Source: Chitinophagaceae bacterium
Lineage (GTDB): Bacteria; Bacteroidota; Bacteroidia; Chitinophagales; Chitinophagaceae
Direction: 5' to 3'
NCBI GenBank assembly: GCA_013140985.1
Contig: JABFRU010000018.1
Location: 26,108-90,107, forward strand
DNA length: 64,000 nt
In this document: one piece after another, positions 21,364 to 30,378 of the stretch
How positions within the stretch are numbered: the stretch's first letter is position 1
How the letters are laid out: each line of letters starts with the position of its first letter
Notes under the pieces: generated by a model
What the model was told of the DNA's origin: nothing
Database searches by the model: none
What the model saw: the letters and a program-made list of their open reading frames with translations, nothing else
Made by a program: the position numbers and the translations under genes

Positions 21364-21389
21364 ATATTTTTAGACACGACTAAAAATAT
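21364..21389. promoter_or_regulatory. Operator-like 26-bp palindrome upstream of the TonB receptor
   Basis: ATATTTTTAGAC-ac-GACTAAAAATAT, 11 of 12 arm positions paired, 21 bp upstream of the start. Confidence 0.6.
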
Positions 21390-21465
21390 TATTAGACAAA
21401 TGTAACAGATTATACCATCCCGGCAAAAAAAGAGAGATTGTTTTTAGTATTGAGGCGGGAAATCA

Positions 21466-22293
21466 CTACTTTTTCTTCAACGCATTCAGGAAAGTCCTTT
21501 CCAAACTTACCTGCCAGCTGTTGTTGGACATACGGCTCATATTGCCGTCAAGCTGGATGCGATAACCAATATTCACTTTGAAATTACTGTTGAAGATAAA
21601 CTGTACAGCCGGCGCCAGGTCAATGCAGTGTTTCCTGATATCCAATGATTGCTCGGCAAGTAATTCCGTATATAAATTAACGTTAAGCTGTTTGTAGTTT
21701 CTATATTCTTTGGGAAACAAAAGGATACCGGCTGAAAGATCATAGTTCATCGATTGATAGATACGTTCAGGTACATATATCACATCACTGTTCCGGGATT
21801 TATCAAGCACCTGTGTATGAGCAATGGTGGCTGATAAGGCTAACTTATGCCAGAGTTGTGTAGCTATCAGGCCAAACCCGATCCCACTCTTATCTCCCAT
21901 CAATGTGATCTCATCATAATGAAAAGGCGCATTGGTCTTACTTCCTTCAGCAAAAAAAGCCATGCGAAAATGTTTATGAATAGCATCCTTAGATAAAAAC
22001 CGATACTTGGCATAAATATTAAATGATTCATAAAGGAATTCATTGGTATGCATATTGGATAGCGTTACCCCAGCATGCACCATCAGTTTTTTACTGATAC
22101 CAAACATTACCTGCGGCATCAGCCGGTGTGAGAACCGCTTGTAGATATTATCACTGGTAACAAAATGATCAGTAAGTTTTACACTGATAGAATGTGCCGG
22201 TATATTGGAAGCCGGTTCCGTAAAAACATACAGCTCCTGTGCTTTGAGTTTACCGAGACCAAACAGAAAAATAACGATAATAATTTTTTGCAT
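21466..22293 (-). CDS. Hypothetical outer-membrane beta-barrel-like protein
   Basis: Signal peptide-like N-terminus; in the same-direction metal-handling cluster. Confidence 0.55.
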   Translation of the reverse strand: MQKIIIVIFLFGLGKLKAQELYVFTEPASNIPAHSISVKLTDHFVTSDNIYKRFSHRLMPQVMFGISKKLMVHAGVTLSNMHTNEFLYESFNIYAKYRFLSKDAIHKHFRMAFFAEGSKTNAPFHYDEITLMGDKSGIGFGLIATQLWHKLALSATIAHTQVLDKSRNSDVIYVPERIYQSMNYDLSAGILLFPKEYRNYKQLNVNLYTELLAEQSLDIRKHCIDLAPAVQFIFNSNFKVNIGYRIQLDGNMSRMSNNSWQVSLERTFLNALKKK

Positions 22294-22303
22294 ACAGTGA
22301 GGG

Positions 22304-22795
22304 TCAGTCTTCCAGCAAATCTTTCAATGCTTTTTCTAATGCTTTTCCTTCAAGGTCCATGGCAAGAAGCAGCCCGTCCTTATCGATCAGGAAGGTAGTT
22401 GGCAATGCATAAATATCCCAGTCAACTGCAGTCTTTGCATCCCATTTACCGGGTTCATTTACCTGTAGCCACTTTATTTTATCCTGCTTGATTGCTTTTA
22501 TCCAATCTTCTTTATTATCATCAAAAGAAACACTGTAGATCTCGAAGCCTTTATCCCTGAACTTATCATAGATCTTCGCTAATCCCTTGTTAGCTGTGCG
22601 GCAAGGCCCGCACCATGATGCCCAGAAATCAAGCAATACTACTTTCCCTTTTAATGAAGATAGTTTGATTGTATCCCCTTTTGCTGAAGGCAATGCTATT
22701 TCCGAAGCCTGGTCACCTTGTTTGGGTTGCGCCGCAGCAACAACCGTTATAAACAAAATGATAAATGAAGAAAATATTTTTTTCCAATACACCAT
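22304..22795 (-). CDS. TlpA-like thioredoxin-fold protein
   Basis: KGKVVLLDFWASWCGPCRTANKGLAKIY; DIYALPTTFLIDKDG. Confidence 0.93.
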   Translation of the reverse strand: MVYWKKIFSSFIILFITVVAAAQPKQGDQASEIALPSAKGDTIKLSSLKGKVVLLDFWASWCGPCRTANKGLAKIYDKFRDKGFEIYSVSFDDNKEDWIKAIKQDKIKWLQVNEPGKWDAKTAVDWDIYALPTTFLIDKDGLLLAMDLEGKALEKALKDLLED

Positions 22796-22849
22796 AAATG
22801 ATTTTTAAAAACTTCTTCTCCCGTTTTTCGGGAGAAGAAGTTCAACATT

Positions 22850-23395
22850 TTAAATAGTTACATGATAGATCCTTTCGCCGGCAGTTATGCCATCCTTTTC
22901 ACAGCATGATCCGGTTTTACCGGTTTTTATACACTCCATTTTTGTAGATGCTGCATACTTCTTGAATTGCTTCTCAGTTACAAAATTCCTGTCAACCACC
23001 GTGATCGTCTGCTCACCATTCAACACCCGGTTATCTGCATTCAGAAAATGAAAATTATCATTGCCGATCTTCACATGCTTGTCCTTTTCTATTTTAACAT
23101 CACTGAATGTGCCTGTCACTTTCAAACCACCGACCGAAAAGCCTGCATCTTCCACCGCATCCTTCAACGCATCAATTGAAATAGCTGTGCCTTGTTTGAA
23201 AACAATATCAAAAGAAGAATTTTTAATATCAGACTTCACCGACTCAACAAAAGGGATCCCCTGCAATGCTTTATTAATAGCATTGCTGCACATGGCACAG
23301 GTAAGTCCAGTTGCCTGTAATGTCGCTTTTGAGAACTGGGCACTACCAACAATAGCAGAGAAGGCCGTAACTACAACTAATAACAACTTTTTCAT
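22850..23395 (-). CDS. Secreted heavy-metal-associated (HMA) domain protein
   Basis: Signal peptide and ATGLTCAMCSNAINKAL HMA metal-binding motif. Confidence 0.85.
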   Translation of the reverse strand: MKKLLLVVVTAFSAIVGSAQFSKATLQATGLTCAMCSNAINKALQGIPFVESVKSDIKNSSFDIVFKQGTAISIDALKDAVEDAGFSVGGLKVTGTFSDVKIEKDKHVKIGNDNFHFLNADNRVLNGEQTITVVDRNFVTEKQFKKYAASTKMECIKTGKTGSCCEKDGITAGERIYHVTI

Positions 23396-23413
23396 AGCGA
23401 AAAGTTATTGAAA

Positions 23414-24052
23414 TTATTGTTCTGATTTTTTACAACAATCTTTACCATCATGCCCTTCCTTTGAACACTTTCCGTCTTTGCAACAATCCATCTTTGAATC
23501 ACTGTCCTTTTTGCAGCAGTCCTTCCCCTCATGTCCTTCTTTGCTGCATTTGCCATCTTTGCAACAATCCATCTTGCCATCTTTGCAGCATTCTTTTGTG
23601 CATTTACCATCCTTACAACAATCCATTTTTCCTTCTTTGCAACAATCTTTGCCTTCATGTCCTTCTTTGCTGCATTTTCCCTCCTTACAGCAATCCATTT
23701 TTGCAGTATGCGTATCAGCACTTGTTCTGTCATACTTGCAGCAGCTATGCAATTTGTCGTAAGCTTCAGTGGTAGCAGTAAAACCAACATTGTCATAGCC
23801 TACATCAGCAACTTTCTGTTGAATTTTAGCTGTATTAGTAGAACTGCTGTTATACGTTACGGTCAGTTCCTTTTTTTCCATATCCCATGTTGCGGATTTA
23901 GCGCCGGCTTCTTTCGCAGCTTTTTCGATCTTGTTTTTACACATGCCGCAATTGCCGGATACTTTAAAAGTTTCTGTTTTTGTTTGTGCAAATGTCAAAC
24001 CTGGAACTGCCATAAATAATGCGACCAGTGGAAATATTCTTAATGATTTCAT
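23414..24052 (-). CDS. Secreted HMA-domain protein with Cys-rich repeat tail
   Basis: SGNCGMCKNKIEKAAKE HMA motif followed by four copies of MDCCK(E/D)GKC(S/T)KE and GHEGKDCCK units. Confidence 0.88.
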   Translation of the reverse strand: MKSLRIFPLVALFMAVPGLTFAQTKTETFKVSGNCGMCKNKIEKAAKEAGAKSATWDMEKKELTVTYNSSSTNTAKIQQKVADVGYDNVGFTATTEAYDKLHSCCKYDRTSADTHTAKMDCCKEGKCSKEGHEGKDCCKEGKMDCCKDGKCTKECCKDGKMDCCKDGKCSKEGHEGKDCCKKDSDSKMDCCKDGKCSKEGHDGKDCCKKSEQ

Positions 24053-24136
24053 TTTTTTGAATTTAAAATTGAATAACTAAAATACTGATTGAATGTGTCA
24101 ATAAATTACTGAAGCATTCACCTGAACAGGTATTCT

Positions 24137-24538
24137 TTAAATCCTGAAAACATTTATCCGCAAATAAGTATCCCGGGCAGATAACAAAGGAGGAGAATGA
24201 TTGTGAAAATGCTTTTGTTCATTGATGTTATAAAACAAGGCAGCAATAAATTCAGAAGGAGTTATCGCCAAAACATCCGGGGCAGGGATCGAATGAGCAA
24301 TGGCGGAAAAAGTATTTTGATCGGTTGAAAGTTTCAACACTTTCACTTGATCATGACAACAGCCATTCGATCTTTTGACATGCATCCCGCAATTATCACA
24401 GTAAGCTTTAGTTGAACCAAACAACTGGGTAGATGCCAGCCGCTTCATGCAATAATGATAGTTGATCACCACACCGGTACTCACCACCAGGTAACAGGCT
24501 AATGCTATGACAACAACTAATTTTTTCATCCGGTTCAA
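24137..24538 (-). CDS. HYC_CC_PP family protein
   Basis: Signal peptide, YHYCMKRLAS, YCDNCGMHVKRSNGCCHD. Confidence 0.75.
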   Translation of the reverse strand: MNRMKKLVVVIALACYLVVSTGVVINYHYCMKRLASTQLFGSTKAYCDNCGMHVKRSNGCCHDQVKVLKLSTDQNTFSAIAHSIPAPDVLAITPSEFIAALFYNINEQKHFHNHSPPLLSARDTYLRINVFRI

Positions 24539-24608
24539 AGGTAACCAGAAATTTCTGCCGTAACAGTATTATGCCCATGATTTTTATCAGCGCTGCCTTC
24601 CTAAACCA

Positions 24609-26654
24609 TTAATTAACAAAACTCCACCAGATTCCTACCCGTATCTGCAGGCCGGGCAATGGATAATCCGGCGCCACCAGGTTATTATTGGTAAAGCCGA
24701 ACCCTTCTCCTTGTAGTTTTCTGCCCGTATTCAGATTTTCAAACCTGATAAATGCCTTAAAAGGTTTGATCCGGAAATGGACATATGCTGAAATATCGGG
24801 CAAATCATTTTTGATGGTAATACTATCCTGGTAAAAGAATTGTCCCAACGCAGGCGAATAATTATCGGCTTTGTAAGCCGCCCGGTATTTTATTTCCAGT
24901 CCCATGGCAATATCAAGGTTTTTAAAACCGAGATTGCCTTCATAAGCAATACGATTGCGGGTGTAAAAAGGAATGACATTCACTGGTACATCCCCAATTA
25001 CCTGCTGAAAATAAACTTCGGCATGCCAATTCCATCGCTTGCCTATCTTAATTGTTTTTTGTAAAGCAAACTGCAACACATTGAACAGGGTACTCTCCTG
25101 CTGTAATTCATAATAATTGGTGATATAAGAGTAATTGGTGAGCAAATAATAATGACCGGTAAGCCTGAACTTGAAAGATGGCAGAAAATAAGAAGCGAAG
25201 AGATGAGTATTATTCTCTTTCTTGAAATTAGTTACCGTATTATGAAAATAAAAACTGCTGCGATTATCAAAATTAAAAGAAGGTGTGCGGCTCGCATTCT
25301 CAAATCCTAATTGCAGGTAGCCTAACTTTTTCCCCAGCAATCTTTGCAAACTGATATGTAATTCGAAATCCCCGGCATTGAATCCTGTAAAAAATAATTT
25401 CCCGTTGGCCTGTATCTCCCATTGCTGATTTTTTGTTTTATTCCGATACTCCGCATGACCAAAGCTGTTGAAGAAGGTTTTTTTGCCGGATGCCAATTCA
25501 CCACTGATGTTTTGCAATGTGATACCCAGCTTAATGAACTGCTGAAGATTTTTTGCATCCGGGAACTGGTAAATGGAAAAATCATTGGAGATCGCCTGCC
25601 ACCGGTCTTTCAGAATAACAGTATCTGTTGGTTTTCGCAATGTGGTATCATAATATTTTTTATAATAGACCGAGTCGGCCCTGTAATCAAGAAATACGAA
25701 ATTGCCTTTATCAACCTGCACCGTATGTTCAAACCGCAAACGGGGAAAAAACAAAGGAGTAACAGTAGAATCTGTAACAATAGAGTCTTTCTTTCCCAGG
25801 TCATATTGCTGTCTTAACAACGCAGTAAACTCACTGTACTGGGTGCCGGTGGTGATCTTGGATGAGAAAAAATTTCCTGAAAAAGCATTTACACCACCGA
25901 TATGCGTATTGATATTAAATCTTTCCTTATAAATAGGATTATCTAAAATACTGACAGGACCCGTATCAATAATGCCGCCATTCTCCCATGATTGTATCTT
26001 ACTCCCCAGCAAAACAAAATAATTATTGTATCGCAGGTTATTCGATTGGAACTTTGAAGTGAATAGATAATTGTTGTGATTGGTTCCCTGGTTTTGAAAA
26101 AAACCAGGTGAATTGATCAGCTTGTATTGAAAAGCAATATTCCAGGAGGGCTTAACATTTTGCGTATGCATTAGCTCAATGACCTGCTCCACCCGGCTGC
26201 CCAGCAAATAATTTATTTCCGAATAAGGTCTTGTAGTATTAAAGAATCTTACTTTTTCTAATTTCCATTTGTACACATCATAAGCATGGAAGCCGGGATC
26301 AAATCCTGCGGAAAGAACCGGTGAGAACAATAATGATCTTGAGGCATTGCCGATATTACCCAAATAAATATTGGTGGCTGGAATAGGGAAACGGGTTGAA
26401 AAGTCACTTATAGATGAATCCAATTTGTAAGCTCTTACCGAATCGAGGTAACGAAAACTGATCGTAATGGAATCCTCATGTTTATTACGACGACGAAGAC
26501 TGTCTGATTCGCCGCTGCCTCCGAGCTGTCTTGAACCACCTAACTGTTTTATCTTATTGCCAAGATTGCGGATCACCGGGTCCTGTGCCTGCACAGCCGA
26601 AGAAACGAGGAGAACGATAAAAAACAGGTATGTAAACTTTTTTAGCAGTGCAAT
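24609..26654 (-). CDS. Putative porin
   Basis: 661-aa beta-rich ORF resembling Bacteroidota putative porins. The frame extends upstream of the GTG at 26594 to encode ALLKKFTYLFFIVLLVSSAVQAQ. Confidence 0.7.
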   Translation of the reverse strand: MALLKKFTYLFFIVLLVSSAVQAQDPVIRNLGNKIKQLGGSRQLGGSGESDSLRRRNKHEDSITISFRYLDSVRAYKLDSSISDFSTRFPIPATNIYLGNIGNASRSLLFSPVLSAGFDPGFHAYDVYKWKLEKVRFFNTTRPYSEINYLLGSRVEQVIELMHTQNVKPSWNIAFQYKLINSPGFFQNQGTNHNNYLFTSKFQSNNLRYNNYFVLLGSKIQSWENGGIIDTGPVSILDNPIYKERFNINTHIGGVNAFSGNFFSSKITTGTQYSEFTALLRQQYDLGKKDSIVTDSTVTPLFFPRLRFEHTVQVDKGNFVFLDYRADSVYYKKYYDTTLRKPTDTVILKDRWQAISNDFSIYQFPDAKNLQQFIKLGITLQNISGELASGKKTFFNSFGHAEYRNKTKNQQWEIQANGKLFFTGFNAGDFELHISLQRLLGKKLGYLQLGFENASRTPSFNFDNRSSFYFHNTVTNFKKENNTHLFASYFLPSFKFRLTGHYYLLTNYSYITNYYELQQESTLFNVLQFALQKTIKIGKRWNWHAEVYFQQVIGDVPVNVIPFYTRNRIAYEGNLGFKNLDIAMGLEIKYRAAYKADNYSPALGQFFYQDSITIKNDLPDISAYVHFRIKPFKAFIRFENLNTGRKLQGEGFGFTNNNLVAPDYPLPGLQIRVGIWWSFVN

Positions 26655-26757
26655 TCCGTTTGATAAGTGATGATAAACCTTCGCAAAATAAACCCTGCAA
26701 AGGTAATACCTGTATTAAAACTGTTACTTCTTCGCTAAAAGCCGTAATTAATTTCAG

Positions 26758-26850
26758 GTTTCATGTTTCTGGTTGCAAGTTTCGTGTTACATTAAGTTTC
26801 CAATTACTATCGTAAAGCCAACCTGATACCAGAGACCAGAAACTTGAAAC
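26758..26850. repeat. Intergenic inverted repeat GTTTCATGTTTCTGGT...ACCAGAAACTTGAAAC
   Basis: Arms 26758-26773 and 26835-26850 pair 15/16. Confidence 0.6.
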
Positions 26851-27674
26851 TATATTGCTGCAACCAATTCCCTGAAGATCGTTGCAAGTTTGGGCTCAGC
26901 ATTTTTCGCTGCTTCCAGCACTTCTTCATGTGTGATGGCATGATCATGTTCAATGATGCCGATATCCGTTACCACACTCATGGCAAAAACATCCATGCCC
27001 ATATGATTGGCAGCAATACATTCCTGCACCGTACTCATGCCCACCACGTCGGCGCCGATCACTTTGATGAAATGATACTCTGCTCTTGTTTCAAAAGTGG
27101 GGCCAGTAACCGCTACATATACACCTTCTTTTACATCATAATTATGTGTCAGCGCAATGGCTTTTGCCTTTTCGATCAAATGTTTTTTATAAGGCTCACT
27201 CATATCCGGGAAACGGGTTCCCAACTCAGCAATATTCTTTCCGATCAATGGATTGGGAGTAAAAAAACTGATATGATCATTGATGATCATGATATCGCCA
27301 ACCTTATGAGATGGATTGACCGTACCTGCTGCATTCGATAATAATAATGTCTGTACTCCCAAAAGTTTCATTACACGGATTGGAAAGATCACATCCTGTG
27401 CTTCGTATCCTTCATAATAATGAAAACGGCCTGCCATGGCGACAACTGTTTTACCACTCAACTTTCCAAAAACGAGGTAGCTCTTATGTCCTTCAACTGT
27501 AGACACTGGAAAGTTGGGAATATCTTCATAGGCCACTTCTTTTTCCACTTCGATCTCTTCAATAAAATTTCCGAGACCGCTGCCCAATACAATACCTACC
27601 GATGGTGTTTCTTTGTATTGTTTTTTTAAAAACTTTACTGCCTCGTTAAACTGTTTCAAAGCTTTTTTCCCCAT
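26850..27674 (-). CDS. Purine-nucleoside phosphorylase
   Basis: GIVLGSGLGNFIEEI, MAGRFHYYEGY, LLLSNAAGTVNP, GPTFETRAEYHFIKVIGADVVGMSTVQE. Confidence 0.95.
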   Translation of the reverse strand: MGKKALKQFNEAVKFLKKQYKETPSVGIVLGSGLGNFIEEIEVEKEVAYEDIPNFPVSTVEGHKSYLVFGKLSGKTVVAMAGRFHYYEGYEAQDVIFPIRVMKLLGVQTLLLSNAAGTVNPSHKVGDIMIINDHISFFTPNPLIGKNIAELGTRFPDMSEPYKKHLIEKAKAIALTHNYDVKEGVYVAVTGPTFETRAEYHFIKVIGADVVGMSTVQECIAANHMGMDVFAMSVVTDIGIIEHDHAITHEEVLEAAKNAEPKLATIFRELVAAI

Positions 27675-27729
27675 ACAAATAATTGAACTGGCAAAGATAA
27701 TATATCCCTTATTCTGAGTACATTTAATA

Positions 27730-28734
27730 GTGATGAAATGGATAATTAATATTGCTTTGTTGCTGCTGGCAACTGTCGAAGCCCGGGCTGATCTTCCTCC
27801 GAAGAACTATCCTTATACATTACGGTCAGCGAATAATGAGTTCTATCTAAGATCGATACCTTATTCTTTAGGCGGAACATTAGGAAAGAGCTATGTACAT
27901 AACAGCAAAACCGGCCAGTTACTTTACAGCATCGACAGGTTTTTCCCGGACATTATTTTTTTGAGTGATGACGGACAATGCATTACTTCAGTAAGTCATT
28001 GGGGAGCACACAATATAGCCGTTGATGACAGCATACATGGATATGCAATAGATTTTTACAGGCAAACTGAAAATATCCGGACTTATGAAATAACGGACCT
28101 GGTAAAAAACAAGTCAAGGCTGATCTACTCTGTGAGTCATGTTCAGTGGAGATACAATCTTTTTAAAGAAAGCTATATTGATAAAGAGAGCAAGTTTTCA
28201 GTTTATCCAACCGATAGTTTAAGGACAAGAATGGACAGGCATAGTACATACGCATCAAACGATACATTATATGTAACTACTGTTGAGAAAAAAGTTCTTG
28301 TTTTTTATATCCCAACAGGTAAGATGGTCAAAAGCCGGCATGCATCAAAGTTCTTTGAAGCGAAAGGCAATTATTCTTTTCCCATTAGCCGGAAGGAAAA
28401 ATTACCGGATTTCAAAGAACTGCCCCGTGATCTGCCACCCCTGGCTAAGGGAGAGGGTGATCTTTCCTATGCCCTGGCTTATTTATTGAATTATAAGCGT
28501 GCCAGCGAAGGCAATCATAGCAATGCTATCATAACGATCAAACTGGTATTGGACAGGGAGACCAGTACAGTTGAAATACTGGATGTAGATGTAAATGAAC
28601 GGGATAATGACAGCAATGCCATTAAGCAAAAAATACTTGACTGGCTAAAAGACAAAAGATTTCAAACTGGAGAACTTGCTCCCTGGGTAGAAAAATGGTA
28701 TTACTACAAAGAGTATTATTTCACCTATCAATAA
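27730..28734 (+). CDS. Hypothetical secreted protein
   Basis: Signal peptide MMKWIINIALLLLATVEARA; no recognised domain. Confidence 0.55.
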   Translation: MMKWIINIALLLLATVEARADLPPKNYPYTLRSANNEFYLRSIPYSLGGTLGKSYVHNSKTGQLLYSIDRFFPDIIFLSDDGQCITSVSHWGAHNIAVDDSIHGYAIDFYRQTENIRTYEITDLVKNKSRLIYSVSHVQWRYNLFKESYIDKESKFSVYPTDSLRTRMDRHSTYASNDTLYVTTVEKKVLVFYIPTGKMVKSRHASKFFEAKGNYSFPISRKEKLPDFKELPRDLPPLAKGEGDLSYALAYLLNYKRASEGNHSNAIITIKLVLDRETSTVEILDVDVNERDNDSNAIKQKILDWLKDKRFQTGELAPWVEKWYYYKEYYFTYQ

Positions 28735-29534
28735 TTGTAGCGATAGAAATCACAGAACTCCTCATCACATAAAAGCTTTTGCAGTTTAGGGTCTTTTAAT
28801 ACATCAATATAATCCATCCATTTCCCTTCCACTTTTATTTTTCTATACACTAATCGTATTCCCTGGCTATAGTCCACCCACCAGTAAATATGCCCGGTGT
28901 ATAATGGCTGAATGGGTTTGCCATCCAGTTTATGCCAGCCATAGATAGCCACTCTTCCAGGCCTTGTATCTCTTGAAACTTTTCCGCTGATCACCACATC
29001 TTTTTGTATGCCGGCTATCAGTCCCTGTCTTCCTTTTCGTTGTCCTTCGATGATCAAATGATGATGCCACATGGTGGGTGTGCTGTCACGGAAAGCATAC
29101 ATCGGCACCGGCTCTAATTTTACTATTGCTGTTTTATAAATATCATCCGACATTTTTCTTGTGGGTAAAAAACAGTGAAAACTGTCAGCTATCTTTTGTG
29201 CCGCATAAGGTGTGATATTTATTCTTGCCCAATCATTATCCGTACCAATACTTAAATAATCCGGGGCTACATAATAAGTAGCGTTGATCGTTTTACCACT
29301 TGCAGAATCAATAACGGAAACATTGACCGGAACAAATTCTTTCAGAAAAGACGGAACATTGCCCGCCAGTATTTCTTTGACAGCAAAAGAATCTCTTGCC
29401 GCCCATTTCATAGCAAAAGCCTGGTTATAAAAATCATTGCCTGATAATGATGATCTGCGTTCCGGCCAGCTCATTTTTATAGTTGAATGACAGGAAACAA
29501 AAAATAGACAATAAACTAATAGCCATCTTCGCAT
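28728..29534 (-). CDS. Hypothetical lipoprotein
   Basis: Likely start MRRWLLVYCLFFVSCHS (lipobox VSC). The longer ORF to 29813 runs through the REP element. Confidence 0.6.
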   Translation of the reverse strand: MRRWLLVYCLFFVSCHSTIKMSWPERRSSLSGNDFYNQAFAMKWAARDSFAVKEILAGNVPSFLKEFVPVNVSVIDSASGKTINATYYVAPDYLSIGTDNDWARINITPYAAQKIADSFHCFLPTRKMSDDIYKTAIVKLEPVPMYAFRDSTPTMWHHHLIIEGQRKGRQGLIAGIQKDVVISGKVSRDTRPGRVAIYGWHKLDGKPIQPLYTGHIYWWVDYSQGIRLVYRKIKVEGKWMDYIDVLKDPKLQKLLCDEEFCDFYRYNY

Positions 29535-29614
29535 GAAAGAAAGATAATACATTGCCGGGTAAATGCAGAGGCATTGCTGCAGAATTCTGGTGACTTCAGG
29601 GTAACTAACTGTAC

Positions 29615-29682
29615 CGTCCCGTAGGGACGAAATGCCGGTAGAACTAATAGAATGGTTCTCTTTGCCCCGTAGGGGCAAAACA
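29615..29682 (+). repeat. REP-like two-hairpin doublet, copy 1
   Basis: GTCCCGTAGGGAC...GCCGGTAGAA...TTTGCCCCGTAGGGGCAAAAC. Confidence 0.8.
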
Positions 29683-29685
29683 TAT

Positions 29686-30147
29686 TCATTCAAGCCCTGT
29701 AAATAAATACCGTTCGTTGTAGTCAACTTCAAATTCATCCAGGAATTCCCTGTATTCATCCAAAAAACATTTTTTTGTATGGTGCAATTCCTGGTTCTCA
29801 ATATAGTTTGCAACTATGCTAATCTTTTTCTTTTCATAGCTGAAAGCTCCATATCCTTCTTGCCAGCGAAATGGTTTAGGCGTTAGCTTTTGTTCATTGA
29901 TCCATTCAGACGAATCTCCTTTTACCATTCTCATAAGATCTGACAATGATTGGGTCGGCCGCATACCAAAAAGCATATGCAGATGGTCTGGCATTGTATT
30001 AATAATAATCAACTTATGGTCATGATTCTGAACAATAGCAGTTATATATTGATGCAGGCGATTTTTCCAGGCCCTTGTTATCTGTGCATGCCGGTATTTT
30101 ACAGCAAAAATGCATTGAATATGAATTTGGGTGTATGTATTTGGCAC
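29686..30147 (-). mobile_element. REP-associated tyrosine transposase (RAYT, Y1_Tnp/IS200-like)
   Basis: YTQIHIQCIFAVKYRHAQI, MPDHLHMLFG (HxH), FRWQEGYGAFSYEKKKISIVANYIENQELHH. Likely GTG start at 30147; ORF open to 30258. Confidence 0.85.
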
Positions 30148-30238
30148 TGTTGATGATTTTATTTCGAATAAAGCTAACCTCGGTAATATGGTAAGCACAA
30201 AAGAAAAAAACGTTTTCTGAATGTTTTTTTCCCCAGCA

Positions 30239-30305
30239 GTTTTGCCCCTCCGGGGCAAATGAATCGTACACCATTGATTCTACCGACCTCATGTCCCTAC
30301 GGGAC
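30239..30305 (-). repeat. REP-like two-hairpin doublet, copy 2 (inverted)
   Basis: Reverse complement GTCCCGTAGGGAC...GTCGGTAGAA...TTGCCCCGGAGGGGCAAAAC matches copy 1. Confidence 0.8.
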
Positions 30306-30378
30306 AAATGCTGTTCTCATCAAAGTTTTCTAAACGGGACTAAGTATCTCTTTTCTTACCTTCGCCAAAATTTTCAGC

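Noticed and set aside
23461-24019. Several plus-strand ORFs (23461-23775, 23478-23762, 23531-24019) with repeated LQQS/FAAF patterns
   Set aside because: They are antisense readings of the Cys-rich repeat gene; periodicity comes from the coding strand.
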